A DNA stretch of 5,128 bases from Defluviitaleaceae bacterium (GTDB lineage Bacteria; Bacillota; Clostridia; Lachnospirales; WRAX01), in assembly GCA_009781815.1 (NCBI GenBank), contig WQVB01000098.1, forward strand, positions 1-5,128, read 5' to 3'. Numbering within the stretch: position 1 is the stretch's first letter; each line of letters opens with the position of its first letter. The position numbers and the translations under genes were made by a program. The notes below the pieces were generated by a model. That model was not told the origin of the DNA. It did not search any database and saw nothing but the letters and a program-made list of their open reading frames with translations. Below are positions 1-5,128 of the stretch, one piece after another.

Positions 1-1911
1 AATAACGCAATTATAGGCACGGCAGGCCATGTAGACCACGGCAAAACATTGCTTATAAAAGCCTTGACAGGGCAAGAGACGGATAGACTAAAAGAAGAAA
101 AAAAGCGAGGCATCACCATTGAGCTTGGCTTTGCTCACCTTGCCCTTCCAGGCGGGGGCAAGGCAGGCATTATAGACGTGCCAGGTCATGAAAAATTTGT
201 GCGTAATATGCTTGCAGGGGCTGGCAGTATAGACCTTGCTATGCTTGTAATCGCAGCTGATGAGGGCGTTATGCCACAAACTAGGGAGCATCTAGCTATT
301 TTGAAGATGCTTGGTATCTCTCGAGGCCTTGTGGTTATCAACAAAATAGACCTTGTAGAGGCTGACTGGCTTGAGGTTGTAACTCTTGATATTGAAGAGG
401 AGCTGGCTGGTAGCTTTTTAGAAAATGCCCCTATCATGCCAGTTTCTGCCTATAGCGGGCAAGGTATTGATGAATTGCGTAGCAAAATATTTGAGATGCT
501 TGAAGAATCCCCCGAGAAGAACCTGCAAGCCCCCTTTCGCATGCCTGTGGATAGGGTGTTTATAATGGATGGCTTTGGCACGGTTGTAACGGGTACGCTG
601 ATTGAAGGCACGTTAAAGCTTGGTGATGAGGTGGAGATTTTCCCTAGCGGGTTAACCTCAAAAGCCCGCCGCATACAAGTCCATGGTGAGGAGGCTGAGG
701 TTGCTTATGCAGGGCAGCGTGTGGCTTTGAACGTGGCTGGTCTAAAGGTGAGTGATTTGGCAAAGGGCGACTGGATAGCGGCCCCTAAAACCCTTGAAAC
801 CACAAGCCTCATAGACATTGCCATCAAAATCGACAAAGATTTTGCTCGTGAAATCAAAAACAACACCCGCCTGCACCTTTACCACGGCACGAGGGATGTT
901 TTGTGTAACCTTGTTTTGCTTGATGAGGTGGTGCTAAAGGCAGGTGATGAAGCTTATGGACAACTTCGCCTTGAAGAACCCCTATCCGTCAATATAGGCG
1001 ACCGCTTTGTGCTTCGTTTTTACTCCCCCCTTGAAACTGTTGGCGGCGGCGTGATTTTAGACCCTATTGGACACCGCATGAAGCGGGTGCAAAAAAACGA
1101 GGCAAAAGCCCGCTTTGCTATTATGGAAAAGGGTAGCCTTGTTGAGAAGGTGGAGGCGGCTTTTGCCAAGCACAGCCCAGCCTTTCCCAGGGCGGATTAT
1201 GTTAAGAATATCTATTTTCATCAAGAGACGGGCTTTGACAATGCCCTACAAACCTTAATGGCAGATAAGGTCTTAATAAGTCTAAAGGGGCAAATATGCC
1301 ATAAAAACCACTTGGCAACATTAGGGCAAAAGGCTCAAACTATCCTAAATCATCACCATGCAGCCAACCCTTTACAGCAAGGCATGCCGCCTTTAGACCT
1401 TATATCTCGCCTTTTGCCTGAAGCCGCCCAAAGCTTTAGAGACCAAGTGCTGGCGGCTTTGGTGGATATGAAGATGATAAAATGCCCCCAAGCTGATGTG
1501 GTTGCTCATATAGATTTTAAAATTGCCGCATCTAGCCACCATGATAAAATTCAAGAGAAGGTGCTAAAAATCTACATAGATGCAGGTTTTGCTCCGCCAG
1601 ACTTTAAAGAGGTTGCAGAGCAATTCTCAAAAGGGCAACAAAAAGAAAAACAAGCTTTTGCACAAGTTTTCGAGGCTTTGGTGGCGGGTGAAACCCTAAT
1701 CCCCCTCACCCCTCAAACCTATGTGCATAAAGATTTTTACCCAAAAGCCCTTGGGCTTTTTAACGAAATGCACGCTGAAAAGTCTCCAGTAGACACTAAA
1801 GAATATCGAGACCGCATGGGCGTTAGCCGCAAGTACGCTATGGCTTTTTTGGAGGATTTTGATAAAAAGGGCATCACCCAACTATTAGAAAATGGGCGAG
1901 TATTGCTGTAG
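1..1911 (+). CDS. selB: Selenocysteine-specific translation elongation factor SelB (5' end cut by window)
   Basis: SelB is the GTPase that carries selenocysteinyl-tRNA(Sec) to the ribosome and recognises the SECIS hairpin, so that a UGA codon is read as selenocysteine. The reading frame is open from base 1, with 636 residues visible up to a TAG stop. The frame already reads NNAIIGTAGHVDHGKT, so only the start codon and perhaps one or two residues lie outside; an internal TTG at 49 is not the start because it would cut the P-loop. Visible motifs are G1 GHVDHGKT (9-16), the G2 region RGITIELGFA (about 36-45), G3 DVPGHEKF (59-66), G4 NKID (114-117) and G5 SAYSG (149-153). Beta-barrel domains 2 and 3 follow (about 178-355, ending VGGGVILDP), then a long winged-helix C-terminal part whose last helix-wing has the typical EYRDRMGVSRKYAMAFLEDF motif. 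Length matches bacterial SelB (about 610-640). The organism is therefore expected to make selenoproteins, although none is visible here. No frameshift or missing key residue was seen. Confidence 0.96.
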   Translation, partial: NNAIIGTAGHVDHGKTLLIKALTGQETDRLKEEKKRGITIELGFAHLALPGGGKAGIIDVPGHEKFVRNMLAGAGSIDLAMLVIAADEGVMPQTREHLAILKMLGISRGLVVINKIDLVEADWLEVVTLDIEEELAGSFLENAPIMPVSAYSGQGIDELRSKIFEMLEESPEKNLQAPFRMPVDRVFIMDGFGTVVTGTLIEGTLKLGDEVEIFPSGLTSKARRIQVHGEEAEVAYAGQRVALNVAGLKVSDLAKGDWIAAPKTLETTSLIDIAIKIDKDFAREIKNNTRLHLYHGTRDVLCNLVLLDEVVLKAGDEAYGQLRLEEPLSVNIGDRFVLRFYSPLETVGGGVILDPIGHRMKRVQKNEAKARFAIMEKGSLVEKVEAAFAKHSPAFPRADYVKNIYFHQETGFDNALQTLMADKVLISLKGQICHKNHLATLGQKAQTILNHHHAANPLQQGMPPLDLISRLLPEAAQSFRDQVLAALVDMKMIKCPQADVVAHIDFKIAASSHHDKIQEKVLKIYIDAGFAPPDFKEVAEQFSKGQQKEKQAFAQVFEALVAGETLIPLTPQTYVHKDFYPKALGLFNEMHAEKSPVDTKEYRDRMGVSRKYAMAFLEDFDKKGITQLLENGRVLL

Positions 1912-1924
1912 CACCTCATGTACC

Positions 1925-1951
1925 ATCTTGAAATCATCTTGAAATCATCTT
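1925..1951. repeat. Tandem repeat, 11-bp unit, about 2.5 copies
   Basis: The unit atcttgaaatc occurs at 1925-1935 and 1936-1946, followed by a partial copy atctt at 1947-1951. The copies are identical. It begins 14 bases after the selB stop codon. No function is evident; slippage duplication is the simplest explanation. Confidence 0.85.
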
Positions 1952-1970
1952 ATTCCCTCTCACCCTATCA

Positions 1971-2100
1971 CGTCATCCTGAGCTTGACTCAGGATCTAAT
2001 TGGAGCAGGATAGTCTTAATCGGGTTATGCACTAACCCAGTTTCGCCTAAAAAGCAAGACTCAACCAAAGCATAGATCCTGAGACAAGCTCAGGATGACG
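1971..2100. repeat. 130-bp nested palindromic element with 28-bp inverted ends
   Basis: The left arm 1971-1998 begins cgtcatcctgagcttga and the right arm 2073-2100 ends ctcaggatgacg. The right arm is the reverse complement of the left at 27 of 28 positions. Each arm is also a small hairpin by itself: ATCCTGAG/CTCAGGAT with a 5-base loop, at 1975-1995 and at 2076-2096. Further pairing is nested inside: AGTCTT 2012-2017 with AAGACT 2056-2061, and GGGTTA 2022-2027 with TAACCC 2033-2038. The whole can fold into one long hairpin or a cruciform. No open reading frame of note and no clear target-site duplication are visible. REP/BIME-type repeats and MITE-like elements have this shape; which one applies cannot be told from a single copy. 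Confidence 0.85.
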
Positions 2101-2117
2101 ACTAGGAGGGCTTGAGG

Positions 2118-2175
2118 GCATTTCTCTACAAGTCTATTGCGTGTCAAGTCCGCAATGACGAAGGTAGAGGCATGC
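2118..2175. repeat. 58-bp imperfect palindrome related to the preceding element
   Basis: The outer arms 2118-2129 (gcatttctctac) and 2164-2175 (gtagaggcatgc) are complementary at 10 of 12 positions. Inside is ATTGCG 2136-2141 paired with CGCAAT 2151-2156 around a 9-base loop. Read on the - strand, the inner part 2160-2136 starts CGTCAT and has ACTTGA in its middle, resembling the CGTCAT...GCTTGA...CAGGAT plan of the 28-bp arms at 1971 and 2100. It therefore looks like a diverged member of the same class of small palindromic repeat, in the same orientation as the right arm. Confidence 0.6.
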
Positions 2176-2222
2176 TTAAAACCAAACTCAACCAAAGACT
2201 CACAATGAAGACAAAACGAACA

Positions 2223-2255
2223 ACAAACCCCGCCTCATAACAAGGCGGGGTTTGT
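2223..2255. terminator. Strong hairpin, probable bidirectional Rho-independent terminator
   Basis: Bases 2223-2235 (acaaaccccgcct) pair perfectly with 2243-2255 over 13 bp, with a 7-base loop (cataaca) and seven consecutive G-C pairs in the stem. On the - strand the stem is followed by tttgttgttcgtttt, a broken U-tract, starting within the stem's last A-T pairs; this sits 10 bases after the GNAT stop codon and fits as its terminator. On the + strand the run is tttgtgttattatttt, which could stop transcription arriving from selB about 310 bases upstream. The U-tracts are interrupted, so strength in either direction is inferred. Confidence 0.82.
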
Positions 2256-2265
2256 GTTATTATTT

Positions 2266-3153
2266 TCATGTTTGTGCAATAAAAATTGTACCTTCTACGC
2301 CATATCCAAGTTTCTCATAATATGGGTTTACATCGCTCATAACATAAACCGTATCATTAGGAAAATCACGGCACACTTGCTCTATAAGCATACGCCCATA
2401 TTCTTTACCTCGATAGGCCTTATCCACCAGCAAATCTAAAACATACACGCCAAAGCCAAAATCATCATGGGCACGGATATATCCGCAAAGTGCATCTCCC
2501 TCAAACAAAAGATATGGAGTGTCTTTCGACAAAGCCTCAACATATCTTGCTCGATTCTCGCCCTGATAGTATGTCCACTCGACACCTTCACGTTCAATCA
2601 TAGCAAAAAGCCCATTCTCATCTGACGACATATAAGGCCTTATAGACACCCTTTGCTCTTTCTCGATAACGTAGCGATCATACCTAGTGTGATACATCGT
2701 GCTGTCAAATAATTTAAAGCCGCTTGATAAAAGTGCCTTTTCAGAGGCCTTGTTACTTTCGTCAAAGTCTGCAACAATTCGCTTTGCATCAGGCAAGGTG
2801 AAGATTTTATCAACAAGCTTGGTAAGGCTTTCTTTACCTAAGCCTTTGCCAAGATATGCCTCTTCTCCAATAAGATAGTCGATACAATATGAGCCTTCAA
2901 CTTCCAAAGCACCCCAATCTTCATCACTATCTACACACTTGTAATATTGGCAAAACCCAATAGGGCGGCCTTTGTGGGATATAATCAAATGGGTTAAAAA
3001 ACTAAACTCACCATGACGCTCTTTGATTTCGTGTATCCAATCATCAATAGAGCACAGCCCTGGCACGTCATAATATCTTTTAACATGTTTTTTATTTAGC
3101 CACCCCTCCACCAAAGGCAGGTCAGCATCGTTTAGCAATCTTAGTTCTAACAT
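2266..3153 (-). CDS. Tandem GNAT acetyltransferase: AAC(6')-like domain fused to a second GNAT domain
   Basis: A 295-residue protein holding two GNAT (acetyl-CoA-dependent N-acetyltransferase) domains; single-domain relatives are about 140-180 residues. Domain 1 (about 1-160) begins LELRLLNDADLPLVEGWLNK and has the plan of AAC(6')-type enzymes: GRPIGFCQYY, then CIDYLIG with an Asp at 92 where AAC(6')-Ib has its GIDQL acid, then the acetyl-CoA loop LGKGLG (101-106), and ESNKASEKALLSSGF near 132-146. Domain 2 (about 169-295) begins VSIRPYMSSDENG and has DLLVDKAYRGKEYG (240-253) and a C-terminal YYEKLGY (278-284), typical of a clostridial stand-alone GNAT. The ATG at 3153 is chosen because GGAGG (3166-3162) lies 8 bases ahead of it; an upstream TTG at 3168 would place this Shine-Dalgarno inside the gene. 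Acetyl-group substrates are unknown, and aminoglycoside resistance must not be assumed. It probably acts in the cytosol, as no signal peptide or membrane segment is seen. Confidence 0.9.
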   Translation of the reverse strand: MLELRLLNDADLPLVEGWLNKKHVKRYYDVPGLCSIDDWIHEIKERHGEFSFLTHLIISHKGRPIGFCQYYKCVDSDEDWGALEVEGSYCIDYLIGEEAYLGKGLGKESLTKLVDKIFTLPDAKRIVADFDESNKASEKALLSSGFKLFDSTMYHTRYDRYVIEKEQRVSIRPYMSSDENGLFAMIEREGVEWTYYQGENRARYVEALSKDTPYLLFEGDALCGYIRAHDDFGFGVYVLDLLVDKAYRGKEYGRMLIEQVCRDFPNDTVYVMSDVNPYYEKLGYGVEGTIFIAQT

Positions 3154-3161
3154 CTTCAAAT

Positions 3162-3166
3162 CCTCC
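3162..3166 (-). promoter_or_regulatory. Shine-Dalgarno that fixes the GNAT start
   Basis: On the - strand the bases 3166-3162 read GGAGG and the ATG at 3153-3151 follows after an 8-base spacer. This decides between the ATG and the in-frame TTG at 3168, which overlaps the motif. The same bases are complementary to CCTCCAA upstream at 3211-3205 (see the leader entry). Confidence 0.85.
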
Positions 3167-3226
3167 AATTTATAGTTATTATGTCAATTCCAAAACTAAA
3201 TTATTTGGAGGGCCTCGGGCTCGGTT

Positions 3227-3253
3227 TTAGCAAGGAGGTCTAATTATACTCAT
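3227..3253 (-). CDS. Putative eight-residue leader ORF (MSIIRPPC)
   Basis: An ATG at 3253-3251 opens MSIIRPPC and ends at TAA 3229-3227, 73 bases before the GNAT start codon. AAGGA at 3267-3263 precedes it with a 9-base spacer, so it could be translated. Its Pro-Pro codons CCT CCT carry the anti-Shine-Dalgarno stretch described in the leader entry, and a ribosome on it would cover that stretch. Two earlier ATGs (3261, 3258) share the Shine-Dalgarno: the first opens a short frame MMK, the second MK, both ending at or before 3250. MSIIRP also looks like the first residues of many GNAT proteins, so a gene remnant is an alternative. Very short ORFs arise easily by chance. Confidence 0.3.
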   Translation of the reverse strand: MSIIRPPC

Positions 3254-3272
3254 TTCATCATTTCCTTCTCTT

Positions 3273-3944
3273 TTATATTTTATGAATCTCTGAATTAGAG
3301 ATTAAATGGACATCTCCAATCACCACTTGGACTACACCGTTTTCCACACGAAAAGCAGCACCATCACCTGTTGCGTAGATGTCTATTTCTTCAGAAAGCG
3401 GCAACAAATGCTCTTTAATCAACCTTGAGCTATCCAAAGCATGGCGACGCCTGTTTTCTAGTGAAAAATAAGACTCATAAGCAAAATCATCAAGGCCGAG
3501 ACATTCATATACAGCGCGCTCTTCAGATTCATAATTGCTATCTATCACGCTAATACACTTTTTGCCCATATTGTAAGCACCTGCACTTATGCCGATTACA
3601 ATAGAAGCACTGCTTTCTTTAATAGCTATATCTAACCCATATTCTTTAATAAATTCCATTTGAGGTACTGTGTGGCCACCTGTCAACAAAATGGCGGAGG
3701 CGTTTTTAACCGCATCTTGTGCTGCTTCTTTGCTCATTCGTGTGTCAACCTCATGATATTTTTCAAAAACAATACCTGCGGGACCAAGCCAATGGTTTTT
3801 CGCGATATTCGCATATTCTTCTATACCCCAAGCTCCCCAAATTATTGCGATTGATGACTTATCGACTATGTCTTTATGCAAAGATGCTGCCAATTTCGTT
3901 GGCAATGCACCATCATACCAACCAGAATAGTAATGGATTTTCAC
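3273..3944 (-). CDS. Peptidase E-like (S51 family) protein, possibly catalytically altered
   Basis: A 223-residue cytosolic protein of the S51 dipeptidase E / class I amidotransferase-like fold, close in length to PepE (about 229). The start is GTG at 3944-3942, giving MKIHYYSGWYDGALPTKLA, the usual opening of a clostridial subfamily often named type 1 glutamine amidotransferase-like. A glycine-rich turn LLTGGHT lies at 86-92, where PepE has GGNT. The nucleophile elbow GISAGA puts Ser at 120, and an Asp lies at 135; both numbers equal those of Salmonella PepE (Ser120, Asp135). The region where PepE has its catalytic His157 (NPHF) reads ESYF here, with Tyr159 in the histidine place; the nearest histidine is His168 in RRRHAL. 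Peptidase activity is therefore doubtful, and a binding or different hydrolase role is possible. The gene overlaps the groEL stop by one base (TAGTG), with GGGG 8 bases upstream as a weak Shine-Dalgarno inside the groEL end, so translational coupling is likely. No terminator follows it before the GNAT leader. Confidence 0.85.
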   Translation of the reverse strand: MKIHYYSGWYDGALPTKLAASLHKDIVDKSSIAIIWGAWGIEEYANIAKNHWLGPAGIVFEKYHEVDTRMSKEAAQDAVKNASAILLTGGHTVPQMEFIKEYGLDIAIKESSASIVIGISAGAYNMGKKCISVIDSNYESEERAVYECLGLDDFAYESYFSLENRRRHALDSSRLIKEHLLPLSEEIDIYATGDGAAFRVENGVVQVVIGDVHLISNSEIHKI

Positions 3945-5128
3945 TACATCATCCCCATGCCGCCACCAGCAGGCATTGTTGGTTCTGGCTCAGGCACTTC
4001 TGCCACTACACTTTCGGTAGTGAGGAGGGTTGATGCCACAGAATTAGCATGTTGAAGAGCAGAGCGGGTAACCTTTGCAGGGTCTATAATGCCCTCTTCA
4101 ACCATTGGCACATAGGCTTCCGTCAAGGCGTTATAGCCTACTCCAGCAGCACTTTCCACAACCTTGCTAACCACTACGGACCCTTCTCCGCCAGCATTAG
4201 CAACGATTTGACGCAAGGGAGCTTCCAAAGCCTTTAAGATAATGGCTGCACCCGTCTTTTCATCACCAGCAAGGGAGTCCATAACTTTGACAACCTCTTT
4301 AGAGGCATGAAGGTAAGTTGTGCCGCCACCTGCAACAATGCCTTCTTCAACTGCCGCTCGTGTTGACGCCAAAGCATCCTCCATGCGAAGCTTCTTTTCT
4401 TTAAGTTCGGTTTCGGTAGGAGCTCCAACCTTAACAACAGCAACGCCGCCAGCCATCTTAGCAAGACGTTCTTGAAGTTTTTCTTTGTCAAACTCTGAGC
4501 TAGTGTCATCAATTTGAGCTTTTATTTGCACAATGCGGGCGTTAATAGCGTTTTTGTCGCCCTCGCCACCTACGATAATGGTGTTTTCTTTATCAACCCT
4601 AACGGAGCTGGCTTGGCCAAGCATCTCCATCGTGGTTTCTTTCAAATCAAGCCCAAGCTCGTCAGTTATAACCTTGCCGCCTGTGAGGATAGCAATGTCT
4701 TCAAGCATGGCTTTTTTACGGTCGCCAAAGCCTGGAGCTTTAACGGCCACACAAGTAAATGTGCCACGCAGCTTGTTTAACACAAGAGTTGTGAGAGCCT
4801 CACCCTCAACATCATCAGCCACAATCAAAAGCTTTGCACCCATCTGCACGATTTGTTCAAGCACTGGCAATATGTCTTGTATGTTAGAGATTTTTTTGTC
4901 AGTGATAAGGATATATGGATTATCAAGGTTTGCAACCATCTTCTCCATGTCGGTAGACATATAAGCCGAAACATAGCCACGGTCAAACTGCATGCCCTCA
5001 ACTAGCTCCAGCTCCGTCTTCATGGTTTTGGACTCCTCAACGGTGATAACCCCGTCGCCTGTAACCTTCTCCATGGCCTCGGCTATCATAGCACCTACTT
5101 CTTCATCCCCGGCAGAGATGGCTGCAAC
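3944..5128 (-). CDS. groEL: Chaperonin GroEL (Hsp60), N-terminal part outside the window
   Basis: GroEL forms the 14-subunit double-ring chamber that, with GroES, refolds proteins using ATP in the cytosol. The frame is open from base 5128 to the TAG at 3946-3944, giving 394 residues that begin VAAISAGDEEVGAMIAEAM. This matches E. coli GroEL from about residue 148 to the end, so the ATP-binding first equatorial segment (GDGTT motif) lies outside, as should groES. Visible are the apical domain, starting at VEGMQFDRGYVSAYMSTD, with KISNIQDILPVLE and DVEGEAL; KAPGFGDRKKAMLEDIA; and EKLQERLAKMAGGVAV. The second intermediate and equatorial parts follow, with MEDALASTRAAVEEGIVAGGG; its Asp (visible residue 251) matches the ATPase residue Asp398. 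The end is a short GGGMGMM tail. The style is that of Bacillota GroEL. The full protein would be about 541 residues. Its promoter and any CIRCE operator lie outside the window. A second S51-like gene is tied to its stop codon. Confidence 0.98.
   Translation of the reverse strand, partial: VAAISAGDEEVGAMIAEAMEKVTGDGVITVEESKTMKTELELVEGMQFDRGYVSAYMSTDMEKMVANLDNPYILITDKKISNIQDILPVLEQIVQMGAKLLIVADDVEGEALTTLVLNKLRGTFTCVAVKAPGFGDRKKAMLEDIAILTGGKVITDELGLDLKETTMEMLGQASSVRVDKENTIIVGGEGDKNAINARIVQIKAQIDDTSSEFDKEKLQERLAKMAGGVAVVKVGAPTETELKEKKLRMEDALASTRAAVEEGIVAGGGTTYLHASKEVVKVMDSLAGDEKTGAAIILKALEAPLRQIVANAGGEGSVVVSKVVESAAGVGYNALTEAYVPMVEEGIIDPAKVTRSALQHANSVASTLLTTESVVAEVPEPEPTMPAGGGMGMM

Larger units (their letters stand above)
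1912..2265. other. Gene-free, repeat-rich intergenic region between convergent selB and the GNAT gene
   Basis: No convincing reading frame occupies this 354-bp stretch. It separates two convergent genes (selB on +, GNAT gene on -) and holds, in order, a short 11-bp tandem repeat, a 130-bp nested palindrome, a 58-bp palindrome and a terminator hairpin, each listed separately. A 12-bp direct repeat (actcaaccaaag) occurs at 2059-2070 and 2186-2197, once inside the first palindrome and once after the second. Convergent intergenic regions are a usual refuge for small palindromic repeats because insertions there disrupt neither promoters nor genes. Confidence 0.8.
3162..3267 (-). promoter_or_regulatory. 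Possible translational-attenuator leader before the GNAT gene (SD1, anti-SD1, anti-SD2, SD2)
   Basis: Read on the - strand, four short segments appear in order. SD1 is AAGGA at 3267-3263. A CCTCCTT at 3238-3232 contains TCCTT (3236-3232), which can pair with SD1. CCTCCAA at 3211-3205 can pair perfectly over 7 bp with TTGGAGG at 3168-3162, which is the Shine-Dalgarno of the GNAT gene; the loop would be 36 bases. An eight-codon ORF lies between SD1 and the second CCTCC. This is the layout of leaders that hide a ribosome-binding site until a leader peptide is translated or a drug binds. It is a reading of complementarity only: the stems are short (5 and 7 bp) and part of the pairing could be chance, since any CCTCC complements a GGAGG. 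Confidence 0.35.

Noticed and set aside
2266..2268. TGA stop of the GNAT gene read as selenocysteine, prompted by the nearby selB
   Set aside because: The frame closes at TAA only one codon later and no SECIS-like hairpin sits at the required position; the hairpin downstream is a terminator.
2254..2439. + strand 61-codon reading frame over the end of the GNAT gene
   Set aside because: It starts inside the terminator hairpin and lies opposite a well-supported coding frame; its protein resembles nothing recognised.
3154..3168. Alternative TTG start at 3168 for the GNAT gene
   Set aside because: The GGAGG Shine-Dalgarno lies inside this extension and is well spaced to the ATG at 3153; the five extra residues add nothing to the domain.
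3182..3187. TTGACA -35-like hexamer on the - strand
   Set aside because: A -10 at 16-18 bases downstream would fall on the GNAT Shine-Dalgarno and does not resemble TATAAT; the TATAAA nearby is only 7 bases away.
3232..3239. Near-perfect Shine-Dalgarno aaggaggt on the + strand
   Set aside because: No ATG, GTG or TTG start follows at a workable distance and no + strand reading frame of note begins here. It is better read as the complement of the CCTCC stretch in the GNAT leader.
3243..3248. Perfect -10-like TATAAT on the - strand
   Set aside because: No acceptable -35 hexamer lies 16-18 bases upstream and the TG of an extended -10 is misplaced by one base. It also overlaps the leader ORF. 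It remains a weak possibility for a GNAT promoter.
4234..4512. 92-codon - strand frame inside groEL
   Set aside because: It is a frame-shifted shadow of groEL, which is intact and conserved throughout this segment.

Overview
The window looks like chromosomal DNA from a Bacillota (Firmicutes) relative, probably an anaerobic clostridial or Negativicutes-type lineage. The evidence is the style of the GroEL and SelB proteins, the GGAGG Shine-Dalgarno before the GNAT gene, and clostridial-type accessory genes. This placement is an inference from protein recall, not from a search. Two conserved genes enter from the edges: selB from the left on the + strand (only its first one to three codons missing) and groEL from the right on the - strand (about 147 N-terminal residues missing). 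Two accessory genes on the - strand lie between them.

Layout: selB (1-1911, +) encodes the selenocysteine-specific elongation factor. A gene-free stretch (1912-2265) follows, packed with small repeats: a 2.5-copy 11-bp tandem repeat, a 130-bp nested palindromic element with 28-bp near-identical inverted ends, a second 58-bp palindrome, and a strong GC-rich hairpin that probably ends transcription from both sides. On the - strand, reading right to left, come groEL (5128-3944), a peptidase E/S51-like gene that starts inside the groEL stop codon (TAGTG overlap), a 119-bp leader-like gap, and a tandem-GNAT acetyltransferase gene (3153-2266) whose first half resembles AAC(6')-type enzymes.

Possible joint working: the S51-like gene looks translationally coupled to groEL, so it may be made alongside the chaperonin. 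Its nucleophile serine is present, but the expected catalytic histidine appears to be tyrosine. The GNAT gene may be read from the same transcript. Its leader has an eight-codon ORF with its own Shine-Dalgarno, and two CCTCC segments that can pair with the two Shine-Dalgarno sequences, the order expected of a translational attenuator. This leader and the GNAT-GNAT fusion are the most unusual items here. No CRISPR array, tRNA, rRNA or transposase gene was seen.
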